Source: CAZJHX01 sp964545715
Lineage (GTDB): Bacteria > Myxococcota_A > UBA9042 > GCA-2863065
DNA: 50,821 nucleotides
Direction: 5' to 3'
NCBI GenBank assembly: GCA_964545715.1
Contig: CAZJHX010000073.1
Span: 1 to 50,821 of the forward strand
Shown: positions 24,594 through 33,092 of the stretch, one piece after another
How the letters are laid out: each line of letters begins with the position of its first letter
Position numbering within the stretch: position 1 is the first letter of the stretch
The notes under the pieces: generated by a model
Database searches by the model: none
What the model was told of the DNA's origin: nothing
What the model saw: only the letters and a program-made list of their open reading frames with translations
Translations under genes and position numbers: made by a program

Positions 24594-26411
24594 ATGTCCC
24601 GGCTCCCTGCCGCGCCCGTCGTACTCTTCGCTCTGGCGTTCTGCGCGTCGGCGTGCGGCGGGCCGCGGGCCGTCCAGGTCGAATGCTTGTGGGTCGATGA
24701 CGGGCCGGTCGTCAGCGCAGGCGTCGCCACAGCCCGCGTCACTTTGACGCCCGACGACCAGGACCGCTTTCGCGTCGCCGTGGTGGAAGACACGTCGTTG
24801 GGCACGGGCCGAGTGTGGCGCGCGGCGGTCTGGATGGCCGCCTTTCAAGCGGCGATGGCGTCCGGCCAGGATCTCGCGCGCTGGATGGTGACCGTGGACG
24901 TGGAGACCGGCGGCCACGGCATCGACGGTCCCAGCGCCGGCGGGTTGCTGGCGGCGGCGATTCTGGCGGGCATGACGGATACAAGAGTTCGCACCGACTT
25001 CACGATGACCGGCACCGTCAACCCCGACGGCACCATCGGACAGGTGCACGGCATCCCAGACAAGTTTCGCGCCGCGGTGAAATCGGGCAAGACCGTGCTC
25101 GGCCACCCGGCCGGGCAAGGCTCCGACCGCGACCTCGACCGCGGGGGCAATATCCAGCTCAAGGATGCGTTTGCAACGGACGCGGTGACCGTCGTCCCGA
25201 TCGCGGACATCGCCCAGGCTTTCGAGCGCCTGACAGGGCGCGCGCTGGACCGGCCCACTCCCGTACCGGCCGACCAGATGGCGCTGCCCGCGACGGTCCT
25301 GGAGGCGATCTCGACCCGCACACAGGCGTGGCTGAAAGAAGCCCGAGCCCATCGCGCGAGATACGTCGAGCTGCAGCTGCAACACCCCGATCTCGACCGA
25401 ATGCTCAAAGGCGCCGAGGCGTCGGCCACCATCGCGCGAAACCTGCTCGAGGGCGGCAACCCGGCGGCGGCCTACTGGCGTGCAGTGCACCTGTCAGTTC
25501 AAGCCGAGGCGGCGCTGCTGATCGGGCTGTACCTGGTGCGGGTGCCGCGTGACCACGAGCGCGCGGTGGAGGTCGTACGGACAGCGCACCGAGACGCAGA
25601 CCGCGCCCTCAGCGCGGCAGTCGCTCGCTTGTCGAACCACTCCCCGGGCAGCCCAACCGACCTGATGACGCTGGTAGACGCCTACGAGGCGCTGATCTCG
25701 GCACAGCGCGCGTTTGCCAAAGCACGGCCGGCGTATCGGGTCGCGACCGCCGGCGCAGAGGCGCGCAAGGAGGCGATCAGCGCCATCTACGACCTGATCC
25801 TGGTGCGGGTCAACGCGCAGGTCGCCGTCCACAACCTCGACTTTCGAGTCGCCGGCGCCACCGCCCCCGTTGGACCACGCCGTATCCGCCGGCTGACGAC
25901 GGTGCTGACCAGCGCCGCCAACGCCAATCTCGCCTACTTTGAGGCCGGCATCGCTCAGCCGGGCAGCCCCATTCTGAGAGACCCGGACCATGCCAGCGCG
26001 CGGGCGATCCCCCGGGTGGTCGATGGCGCCCTTGTCCATCGTCTGGGCGAGGGATCCGTCGCAGCCGCGCTTGCACGCCTGGCCGGCGCGTTGAGCGTGT
26101 ACATGAACGCTGCCGGATTGATCACGCGACATTATTCGATCGAAGTGGAGCTGGACGCGGCCGGCGGGGTCACCACAATCGGGCGGGAGCACGCGTTTGA
26201 AGTGATGTTGACGCTGGCCGAGGAGACGGCCCGGCGACACGCGGCCAGAGCCCAGCGGGTGACGGGGCGTGTCCCGGTGCCAAGCCGAATCGCCTATGAC
26301 ATCGCCGTGGCCTACCGCAAACGCGGTACGGCGCCTGACCGGCTGGAGGCGTTGGAGCAGTTTTGGCGAGCCTCGCTCTTCAGCCGCCTGGTTGTCATGT
26401 TGAACCGCTGA
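24594..26411 (+). CDS. Lipoprotein with Lon (S16) protease domain
   Basis: A 605-residue protein with a lipobox (CASAC, Cys21). Residues about 40-200 form a Lon-type proteolytic domain: HGIDGPSAGGLLAAAIL carries the catalytic Ser114, TMTGTVNPDGTIG matches the conserved MTGE-type strand, and HGIPDKFRAA carries Lys157. The Ser-Lys spacing of 43 residues equals that of Lon (S679-K722 in E. coli). There is no AAA+ module. The remaining 400 residues are helical and unrecognised, perhaps a substrate-binding repeat. An envelope-anchored, ATP-independent Lon-like protease is implied, although activity is inferred from the dyad alone. It is at the end of the 22858 operon. Confidence 0.8.
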   Translation: MSRLPAAPVVLFALAFCASACGGPRAVQVECLWVDDGPVVSAGVATARVTLTPDDQDRFRVAVVEDTSLGTGRVWRAAVWMAAFQAAMASGQDLARWMVTVDVETGGHGIDGPSAGGLLAAAILAGMTDTRVRTDFTMTGTVNPDGTIGQVHGIPDKFRAAVKSGKTVLGHPAGQGSDRDLDRGGNIQLKDAFATDAVTVVPIADIAQAFERLTGRALDRPTPVPADQMALPATVLEAISTRTQAWLKEARAHRARYVELQLQHPDLDRMLKGAEASATIARNLLEGGNPAAAYWRAVHLSVQAEAALLIGLYLVRVPRDHERAVEVVRTAHRDADRALSAAVARLSNHSPGSPTDLMTLVDAYEALISAQRAFAKARPAYRVATAGAEARKEAISAIYDLILVRVNAQVAVHNLDFRVAGATAPVGPRRIRRLTTVLTSAANANLAYFEAGIAQPGSPILRDPDHASARAIPRVVDGALVHRLGEGSVAAALARLAGALSVYMNAAGLITRHYSIEVELDAAGGVTTIGREHAFEVMLTLAEETARRHAARAQRVTGRVPVPSRIAYDIAVAYRKRGTAPDRLEALEQFWRASLFSRLVVMLNR

Positions 26412-26427
26412 CGCGACCCGAACGCTA

Positions 26428-26736
26428 TCAGGCGCGCAGACCCTCGGCGATATAGCTCTTGTGAGCGGCCACCGTGCGGCGCAGCTCCGAGAGCCGGCGC
26501 GTGGCGGCGTCGCGGGCGGACATGGCGCTGGCCAGGACCTCGCGATCTTTGAGCAGGTACGAGCGGGCCCAGCGCTTCAGCTCCGGGTCCAGATTGACGG
26601 CATCAGCGAGCGTGGTCATGTCGGCCTGACGCTGCTGTACCAACACGGGCAGCTGCATGACCTGCCCCTGCTGAAGTGCTGTGGAGATGGCAGCCTGAGC
26701 CGCCGTCAAACGCTTGCGAAGTTCCTGAAATCTCAT
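26428..26736 (-). CDS. FliT-like flagellar chaperone
   Basis: A 102-residue, mostly helical protein (MRFQELRKRLTAAQAAIS), which begins with an ATGA overlap on the fliS stop. It is last in the fliC-fliD-fliS group, where FliT-type export chaperones are normally found. The sequence is not diagnostic on its own, so the call rests on size, helicity and position. It is convergent with the Lon-like gene, 16 bp away. Confidence 0.6.
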   Translation of the reverse strand: MRFQELRKRLTAAQAAISTALQQGQVMQLPVLVQQRQADMTTLADAVNLDPELKRWARSYLLKDREVLASAMSARDAATRRLSELRRTVAAHKSYIAEGLRA

Positions 26737-27131
26737 TGGCTGGCTTTCCCCCCGTCGGATTGCGCCTTTAGCTGTTTTGCAGCCTCCACCCACGCGGCCC
26801 GGAGCGGCAGCAGCAGGTCATGGACCTCGTCGCACCGCGCCGGATCGCGCTCAGCGACCGCCTGGAGCAACGTCCGACTGCAATAGTTGTAAAGCCCACT
26901 CAGGCTGTCCGCCAGTTCTGGGGCTATTTCTGGATCCAGCATGTTCATGAGCTCGTGGAGGATGTCCTGCGCCTTGCCCAGCTTTTCGCCGGACATCGCT
27001 GGATTCTGCTCCTCGATCGCGGCCCTGCCGAGCCGGATGCACTTCAACAGCTCGTTGTAGTACATGATGAGCAACTCGGCTGGTGAGGCCGTGAGTATCT
27101 GCATCCTCTTGTAGTTCGCCGCCGGATTCAT
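26733..27131 (-). CDS. fliS: Flagellar chaperone FliS
   Basis: A 132-residue FliS homologue. The N terminus MNPAANYKRMQILTASPAELLIMYYNELLK matches the FliS signature (Y-x-x-x-x-ILTASPxELIxMLYDxxL) except that Leu-Tyr-Asp is Tyr-Tyr-Asn. FliS holds flagellin unpolymerised in the cytosol until export. It lies 24 bp after fliD and overlaps the FliT-like gene by four bases. Confidence 0.92.
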   Translation of the reverse strand: MNPAANYKRMQILTASPAELLIMYYNELLKCIRLGRAAIEEQNPAMSGEKLGKAQDILHELMNMLDPEIAPELADSLSGLYNYCSRTLLQAVAERDPARCDEVHDLLLPLRAAWVEAAKQLKAQSDGGKASQ

Positions 27132-27155
27132 TCCCTCTCCCTCGTCAAAGCCCGC

Positions 27156-28499
27156 CTAGCCGGCCGGAGCCAGCGCCTGAGCCAAAAAGTTTCCCTGCTC
27201 TGTGATCGACGAGACCGCCAGCTCCAACGCCGTGAACTGCTTGACCAACGACGCCTCGAACGACTCGACGCGCAGCTCCAACATGAGGACCCGGGCGTCG
27301 ATGTTCTTGATAGTCTTGTTGATGCCGTCCGTACGGTTGGCCAGGATGCCGTCGATCTGGGTGTAGGACTTCACCGAGTCCTGCAGGCGGTTCATCACGC
27401 CATCGTCGGCAGTGAACAGCTTCGAGACGTTGTTGATGTTGGCCTCGAGCCCCTTCTGCAACTCTTTGGAGTCCAGCTTCAGCTTGCCTGTGGCCTCCGT
27501 CTTGATGCCGATCGACGCCAGCGCGTCGTACTTGGCGCCGGCCAGGCTCTCCACCGAGTAGTTGACCGCGTTCGATAGGATGCTGCGCAGATTGCGAATT
27601 GTAGCGTCGCCCGACAGCGTCGCTTCGCGGTTGGTGTTGGCCGTGACCTTGGTCTCGGTGAGCACCAGATCGATCGCCTTGTTATACGAGTCGACAAACT
27701 CCTGGAGCTTGGCTTCGATGGCCGTGTTGTCCGGCGCGATCGTCAGCGTTTCGGCGGCGGTCGTGACCTTTTTGACGTTGATCGTGACCCCGGTGAGCGC
27801 CGTCTGCACGGAGTTGGACTCCGACTCGATCGCCAGACCGTCGATGGTCAGCTGCGCGTTCTGAGCCGCCTGGATCTCGGTCAGGTTCAAGTTATTGCCG
27901 GTGCCCCCGGTGTACGCCTCGGTGATCACCAACGCATCCGACGCCACGCCACCGATGGTGTGTCCGGTGTCGTCCGCCGTCACCGATAGGTACGAGTTGG
28001 TGCCGTCCGAGATGATCGAGGCCTTGGCCCCCGTGATGGTGTCGTTAAACTTGGCCGCGACCTCGGCCAGGCTGTCTCCGTCCTCGATCGTAACAACCTG
28101 ATCCGCGCCGCCTTTGACGGAGATCGTCAACGTGCCCGCCTTGACGGTGTCGCTTGTGGCAAAGCCGTCGGAGCGGTTCTTCTCCGCCAACCCGACCTGC
28201 TGAACCTCGACCGCATAGCTCGCCGCGGCCGCATCACCCGTTGCTGACGCGCCGAACATCTTGTCGTCGCTGGACGTGCCGTCCATCGTCAGCAGCTCTT
28301 TTGCTGTGTCGAGCGCCTTGGCTTTCGCAGCCAGGTCCGACAGTGAACTTTTGATTTTACCGATCAGAGAGATCTGCGATTGGTACGCGGATTTCTTCTG
28401 AGCCAACTTCTGGATGGGCGCCTTCTCGATCTGTACCAGCGTCTTAATGAGGCTGTTCGAGTCGATACCACTAGCCAGGCCACCACTACGAAGGACCAT
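27156..28499 (-). CDS. fliD: Flagellar filament cap protein FliD
   Basis: A 447-residue FliD. The N terminus has GLASGIDSNSLIKTLVQIEKAPI, typical of the FliD N domain, and the C terminus has a coiled coil (about residues 400-440) followed by ALELAVSSITEQGNFLAQAL. FliD caps the filament tip and assists flagellin folding. It follows fliC by 95 bp with GGGGGAAAG before its ATG. Its middle domain is of normal size. Confidence 0.93.
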   Translation of the reverse strand: MVLRSGGLASGIDSNSLIKTLVQIEKAPIQKLAQKKSAYQSQISLIGKIKSSLSDLAAKAKALDTAKELLTMDGTSSDDKMFGASATGDAAAASYAVEVQQVGLAEKNRSDGFATSDTVKAGTLTISVKGGADQVVTIEDGDSLAEVAAKFNDTITGAKASIISDGTNSYLSVTADDTGHTIGGVASDALVITEAYTGGTGNNLNLTEIQAAQNAQLTIDGLAIESESNSVQTALTGVTINVKKVTTAAETLTIAPDNTAIEAKLQEFVDSYNKAIDLVLTETKVTANTNREATLSGDATIRNLRSILSNAVNYSVESLAGAKYDALASIGIKTEATGKLKLDSKELQKGLEANINNVSKLFTADDGVMNRLQDSVKSYTQIDGILANRTDGINKTIKNIDARVLMLELRVESFEASLVKQFTALELAVSSITEQGNFLAQALAPAG

Positions 28500-28594
28500 C
28501 TTGCTTTCCCCCTGCGGACCTTAATCGGAAGAGCCCCACCCCGACTTTAGCGAGGTGAGGCAATCCCTTGATCTTTTAGGCTGAGTTGCTTGGT

Positions 28595-29428
28595 TTAGCC
28601 GAGCATCGACAGAGCGATCTGCGGCTGCGCCTTGGCCTGCGCCAGCATCGACACACCAGCCTGCATCAGGACCTGGTTGCGTGCGAAGTTGGCCGACTCC
28701 TGGGCCACGTCCGTGTCACGGATGCGGCTGTTAGCAGCGGACAGGTTCTCGCGCATCACGTCGACCGCGGAAGCGGCGACCTGAAGGCGGTTACCCTTGG
28801 AACCCAGACCGGCACGCGCCGTGTTCAGGCTGTCCAGGGCCGTATCGATGGCGCCCATGGCCGTCTGTGCGTTGGCCTTGGTGTCCACCGCCTCGGTACC
28901 CGCGAAGCCCAGCCCCGTGCTCGAGACGTCGGCGATCGTCACAGTAATCCGGAAGTTGGCACCGTTCTCGGTACCGACCTGGAAGTCCAGGCCCGTCGCG
29001 GCGAAGGCGCCGCCGAGCAGCACATTGCCGTTGAACTTCGTGGACGCCGTGATCCGATCGACCTCAGCGGTCAGGTCCTGGAACTCCGTGTCGATGTACG
29101 CGCGCTCCGTGTCGGTGATCGAGTCCGAGGCACTCTGGACAGTCAGCTCACGCATCCGAATGAGGATGTCGCTGATCTCGCCCATGGAACCCTCAGCCGT
29201 CTGCACGACCGACAAGCCGTCGCTGGCGTTGCGTGAAGCCTGGGCCAGACCGCGGATGTCCGCTTTCATGCCCTCGCTCACACCCAGACCCGCAGCGTCG
29301 TCCATGGCGCTGTTGATCCGGAAACCCGACGACAGCCGCTGAAGCGACACGCCGATGTTGTTCTGCGTTTTGTTGACGTTACGTTGAGCGCTCAGGCTCG
29401 CGATGTTGCTCTGAAGTGACACTGCCAT
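28595..29428 (-). CDS. fliC: Flagellin
   Basis: A 277-residue flagellin with standard D0/D1 parts: SLQRLSSGFRINSAMDDAAG, KADIRGLAQASRNASDG and, at the end, SAANSRIRDTDVAQESANFA then ARNQVLMQAG-type residues and ALSMLG. The variable D2/D3 domain is nearly absent, giving a thin, minimal filament. GGAGAGGAAAG precedes the ATG at 29428; the longer ATG upstream is not used. Only filament genes occur here; basal body and export genes must be elsewhere. A PilZ gene sits upstream. Confidence 0.95.
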   Translation of the reverse strand: MAVSLQSNIASLSAQRNVNKTQNNIGVSLQRLSSGFRINSAMDDAAGLGVSEGMKADIRGLAQASRNASDGLSVVQTAEGSMGEISDILIRMRELTVQSASDSITDTERAYIDTEFQDLTAEVDRITASTKFNGNVLLGGAFAATGLDFQVGTENGANFRITVTIADVSSTGLGFAGTEAVDTKANAQTAMGAIDTALDSLNTARAGLGSKGNRLQVAASAVDVMRENLSAANSRIRDTDVAQESANFARNQVLMQAGVSMLAQAKAQPQIALSMLG

Positions 29429-29502
29429 GTTTTCTTTCCTCTCCAAAAGAAGTCAAAACTTCGCCTCCTAGGTCAGTCAATTGTCCTAATGAGGCCACCC
29501 TT

Positions 29503-29531
29503 CCTCCCTGAAACTGCCATGTCCAGGGAGG
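29503..29531. repeat. Inverted repeat in the fliC leader
   Basis: CCTCCCTG at 29503-29510 and CAGGGAGG at 29524-29531 form a perfect 8-bp stem with a 13-nt loop. It lies about 75 bp upstream of the flagellin start and just downstream of the PilZ gene region, so it could be a leader structure or part of a terminator. No U-tract was seen. No clear sigma28 or sigma54 promoter was found in this 194-bp gap. Confidence 0.4.
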
Positions 29532-29622
29532 GCCTTCCGGGCGACCACCGTCCAACCTGTTGAACGGGCCCTAAGAAATATTGCGTAAGGTATTTAGTGG
29601 AAAGTTTATAACAGCTTGAAAA

Positions 29623-30603
29623 CTATGCGGTTTTCGAGGTGCGGATCCGGTCACGGTGCAAGGTAAATACGTATCGCACGATGTCCTCGCGCGCGTCGTC
29701 TTCCAAGCCGTCCCAGACGCCGACGTGATGCCACATGCCGTCGTCCAGGTCTTCGCGCCTCAGGACGACGCAGGAGGCCTCCAGCGTCTCCTCACCGTCG
29801 CCCAGCATCAAGGTGATGCGGCACTCGGTGTCGGGCTTCAGAGGGCGGGGCAGAATGAAGCTCAGGCCACCGCCGCTGATGTCTTGCAAGGTCGCCTCGA
29901 TGGGACGGTTGTCCGTCGCCGGCGTGATGAAGATCGAGGTCTCGGTGCGCTCGCGCAGGTGCTCACGCCGGTTTTCCACGGAGACGCGCTCCGCGTGCTC
30001 AAGGCGCACGATGGGCCGCGGCTCGACCTCACATTTACGTACGGTCGTGCGCAGGCGGTACATGCCCTGCCCCGGCCGGTTCAGCTCCATGATCACCTCG
30101 GCGCCCGGCCGGAACAGCCGCATGCCGAGCGCGTCGATGAGCCTGATGTCGAAGTGGTCCTCGTTGACGCTCCAGATCGCGCCCGTCCGAACCATGTTTC
30201 GATCGGTCGGCGCCAGCGTCACCTCTTCACCCTCGGGCAGCTCGCGCGTCGAATACAGGAAGCGCAGCAGCTTGCCGGGGGGATGCACCTTTCGGCGCAG
30301 GCGCGTGAGCTCCACGATCACGCCGAAGTAGACCGTCTCTGGGGTCTTGCGCGCCTTTAGCCGGTTCACGTAGCGCGAAACCGCGCGGCTGTAGCGGATG
30401 GGCGAGATCATGAGATCGGCGAGCGTCGTATCGGCCACCATGCGCGCCAGGTGCTCGAGCTGACGCACATCTGCGACGGTCAGCCCGCGCTCCACAGCCA
30501 TCGCGCGATGTCGCTCGCTGTAGCGCTGCAGCTCGCGCCGGGTGTGTGCAACAACGCCCGTGGCCGCCAGAACGGCCAGGGATGTCACGATTGCGGCAAG
30601 CAT
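29623..30603 (-). CDS. PilZ-domain c-di-GMP receptor, membrane-anchored
   Basis: A 326-residue protein with one N-terminal membrane segment (LAAIVTSLAVLAATGVV). The C-terminal PilZ domain shows RREHLRER (RxxxR) at about residue 218 and LQDISGGGLSF (D/NxSxxG) at about 245. These are the c-di-GMP ligands. An N-terminal YcgR-like beta domain (about 120-200) precedes it, as in flagellar-brake proteins. Its position upstream of fliC suggests it links c-di-GMP to motility; this is an inference from context. The start at 30603 is 98 bp from the divergent carboxylase operon. Confidence 0.88.
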   Translation of the reverse strand: MLAAIVTSLAVLAATGVVAHTRRELQRYSERHRAMAVERGLTVADVRQLEHLARMVADTTLADLMISPIRYSRAVSRYVNRLKARKTPETVYFGVIVELTRLRRKVHPPGKLLRFLYSTRELPEGEEVTLAPTDRNMVRTGAIWSVNEDHFDIRLIDALGMRLFRPGAEVIMELNRPGQGMYRLRTTVRKCEVEPRPIVRLEHAERVSVENRREHLRERTETSIFITPATDNRPIEATLQDISGGGLSFILPRPLKPDTECRITLMLGDGEETLEASCVVLRREDLDDGMWHHVGVWDGLEDDAREDIVRYVFTLHRDRIRTSKTA

Positions 30604-30701
30604 GGGATCGATGGGTCGGTCTCCTGACAGGGATCTGCTTCCCTCATCGGCAGCACCGGCCCCCGACTAAAGACCTGATTTTGTGCTAAGAGTTGCCCCC
30701 G

Positions 30702-32312
30702 ATGGGAGAGGTCATTCAAAGCCGAATCGACGCGCGGGGCCCGGACTTCGTAACCAACCGGGATCACATGCGTACCCTTGTCGCCCAGCTCAAAGAGCGC
30801 CACGCACAGGTGGCGATCGGAGGCAGCGAGCGATCGCGAAAACGCCAGGAGCAATTGGGCAAGCTGCCGGTGCGCACACGCATCGACCGGGTCTTGGACC
30901 CCGGCACGCCGTTTCTGGAGTTCTCGGCCCTCGCCGCGTGGGAGATGTACGACGGACAGGCGCCCAGCGGCGGCGTCGTCACCGGCATCGGGCGCATCAG
31001 CGACCGCGAGGTGCTCATCGTCGCCAACGACCCCACGGTCAAAGGTGGCACGTACCTGCCGATGACGGTCAAAAAGCACCTGCGCGCGCAGGAGATCGCC
31101 GAGGCCAACAACCTTCCAGTGCTGTACCTGGTCGACTCGGGCGGCGCGTTTTTGCCGCTGCAGGCGGACGTCTTCCCGGACAGAGAGCACTTCGGCCGCA
31201 TCTTCTTTAACCAGGCGGTGATGTCATCCAAGGGCATCCCGCAGATCTCGGTCGTGATGGGCTCATGCACGGCGGGCGGCGCCTACGTGCCGGCGATGAG
31301 CGATGAAGCGGTCATCGTCAAGGAGCAGGGCACCATCTTCCTGGGCGGCCCCCCGCTGGTGAAAGCCGCGACGGGCGAGGTCGTGACCGCCGAAGAGCTG
31401 GGCGGGGCGGATGTACACACGCGCATCAGCGGCGTCGCCGACCACATGGCTGACGACGACGAGCACGCGCTGGAGATCGCCCGCGATATCGTCGCGCACC
31501 TCAACCGCCCGAAGCGGCTTCCGGTGGAGGTGATCGCCCCAGAAGCACCGGCGTACGACCCCGAGGAGCTGTACGGGATCATCCCACCCGATACGCGCGT
31601 CCCATACGACGTGCGCGAGGTCATCGCACGCATCGTGGACGGCAGCCGCTTTCACGAGTTCAAGGCGCGATACGCCACGACGGTGGTCACCGGCTTCGCG
31701 CACATCCACGGCTACCCGGTGGGGATCATCGCCAACAACGGCGTGCTGTTCAGCGAGAGCGCGCTCAAGGTCACGCACTTCATCGAGATGGCCTGTCACC
31801 GCTCGATTCCGCTGCTGTTTCTGCAGAACATCACCGGCTTTATGGTCGGCCGCGACTACGAGCACGGCGGCATCGCCAAAGACGGCGCCAAGATGGTGCA
31901 CGCCGTGGCGACCGCAAATGTACCCAAGTTCACGGTCATCATCGGCGGGTCGTACGGCGCCGGCAACTACGGCATGTGCGGGCGCGCGTATGGCCCGCGC
32001 ATGTTGTGGACGTGGCCCAACTCGCGGATCTCGGTCATGGGCGCCGAGCAAGCCGCCGGCGTGCTGTCCACGGTGAAAAAGGACCAGCTGGAGCGGCACG
32101 GCCAGACGATGACCGACGAGGAGCTGGCCGCCTTCAAGCAGCCGATTCTGGATAAGTACGAGCTGGAAGGCAGCCCGTACTACGCCACGGCGCGGCTGTG
32201 GGACGACGGCGTCATCGATCCGGCGCGCACGCGCGACGTGCTCGGTCTGTCGATCTCCGCTGCACTCAACGCACCGATTCCCGACCCGCAGGTCGGCATC
32301 TTCCGGATGTAG
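30702..32312 (+). CDS. Methylcrotonyl-CoA carboxylase carboxyltransferase (beta) subunit
   Basis: A 536-residue carboxyltransferase. It has the two crotonase-like halves with VMGSCTAGGAYVPAMSDEA in the N half and IIGGSYGAGNYGMCGRAYG in the C half, the oxyanion loops. FMVGRDYEHGGIAKDGAKMV is typical of the MCC beta subunit (LiuB) rather than propionyl-CoA or acetyl-CoA carboxylase. The ATG at 30702 was chosen over a TTG at 30693. It is the first gene of a tightly packed operon with a hydratase, biotin carboxylase and biotin carrier, matching leucine breakdown of 3-methylcrotonyl-CoA. Confidence 0.9.
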   Translation: MGEVIQSRIDARGPDFVTNRDHMRTLVAQLKERHAQVAIGGSERSRKRQEQLGKLPVRTRIDRVLDPGTPFLEFSALAAWEMYDGQAPSGGVVTGIGRISDREVLIVANDPTVKGGTYLPMTVKKHLRAQEIAEANNLPVLYLVDSGGAFLPLQADVFPDREHFGRIFFNQAVMSSKGIPQISVVMGSCTAGGAYVPAMSDEAVIVKEQGTIFLGGPPLVKAATGEVVTAEELGGADVHTRISGVADHMADDDEHALEIARDIVAHLNRPKRLPVEVIAPEAPAYDPEELYGIIPPDTRVPYDVREVIARIVDGSRFHEFKARYATTVVTGFAHIHGYPVGIIANNGVLFSESALKVTHFIEMACHRSIPLLFLQNITGFMVGRDYEHGGIAKDGAKMVHAVATANVPKFTVIIGGSYGAGNYGMCGRAYGPRMLWTWPNSRISVMGAEQAAGVLSTVKKDQLERHGQTMTDEELAAFKQPILDKYELEGSPYYATARLWDDGVIDPARTRDVLGLSISAALNAPIPDPQVGIFRM

Positions 32313-32315
32313 GCA

Positions 32316-33092
32316 ATGAGTTTAATCGTCGAACGCGACGGGCCGGTCGCACGGGTCACCCTGGATCGCCCCGATGTCCACAACGCCTTCAACGAAGAGC
32401 TGATCGCGCGCCTCAGCGACGCCTTTGAGACGCTCAGCCGCAACGACGACGTGCGCGTGATCGTGCTGGGTGGCTCCGGGCGCAGCTTCTCGGCGGGGGC
32501 GGACCTCAACTGGATGGGCAGCATGGTCGACGCCGACGAGGCGACCAATCGCGCCGACTCGCTGAAGCTCGCCGCGATGTACGCTGCCATCGACAGCTGT
32601 GAAAAGCCGGTGGTCGGGCGCGTGCAGGGCGCAGCGATCGGCGGCGGCTGCGGGCTCGTGGCGGTATGCGACATCGTGGTGGCGGGTCCGCGAGCGCGGT
32701 TTGCTTTGAGCGAGGTGCGGCTGGGCCTGGCGCCTGCGGTGATCGCGCCGTTTGTCGTCCGCAAGATCGGGACGTCGCGGGCGCGCGAGCTGTTTCTGAC
32801 CGGGCAGCGCATCGATCCGATGGAGGCCAAGCAATACGGCCTGGTGCACCGCATCTGTGGGCGCGAGGACGATCTCGACTCAGCCGTGAAGAAGGTGTCG
32901 GACGCGCTGCTGAAAGGCGGACCCAGGGCGCAGGCGGCGTGCAAGCTGTTGGCGCGGGAGGCGGACCAGTGGGTCGACCCGGGTGAGCGAACCGCCGGCA
33001 TCATCGCCGCCCTGCGCGTGGGCGCGGAGGGTCAGGAGGGCATGCGCGCCTTCTTGGAGAAACGCACCCCGTCCTACAGCGAGTCCGACTGA
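32316..33092 (+). CDS. Methylglutaconyl-CoA hydratase-like enoyl-CoA hydratase
   Basis: A 258-residue crotonase-fold enzyme. FSAGADLNWMGSM around residue 60 is typical of 3-methylglutaconyl-CoA hydratases (LiuC type), and GRVQGAAIGGGCGLVAVCD carries the oxyanion glycines. It would hydrate the product of the carboxylase to HMG-CoA. It starts 3 bp after the carboxyltransferase gene, and its TGA overlaps the ATG of the next gene, so it is translationally coupled. Confidence 0.88.
   Translation: MSLIVERDGPVARVTLDRPDVHNAFNEELIARLSDAFETLSRNDDVRVIVLGGSGRSFSAGADLNWMGSMVDADEATNRADSLKLAAMYAAIDSCEKPVVGRVQGAAIGGGCGLVAVCDIVVAGPRARFALSEVRLGLAPAVIAPFVVRKIGTSRARELFLTGQRIDPMEAKQYGLVHRICGREDDLDSAVKKVSDALLKGGPRAQAACKLLAREADQWVDPGERTAGIIAALRVGAEGQEGMRAFLEKRTPSYSESD

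Noticed and set aside
29429..29622. Sigma28 or sigma70 promoter for fliC
   Set aside because: Several partial TAAA and TTGAC-like strings occur, but none has a partner at correct spacing.
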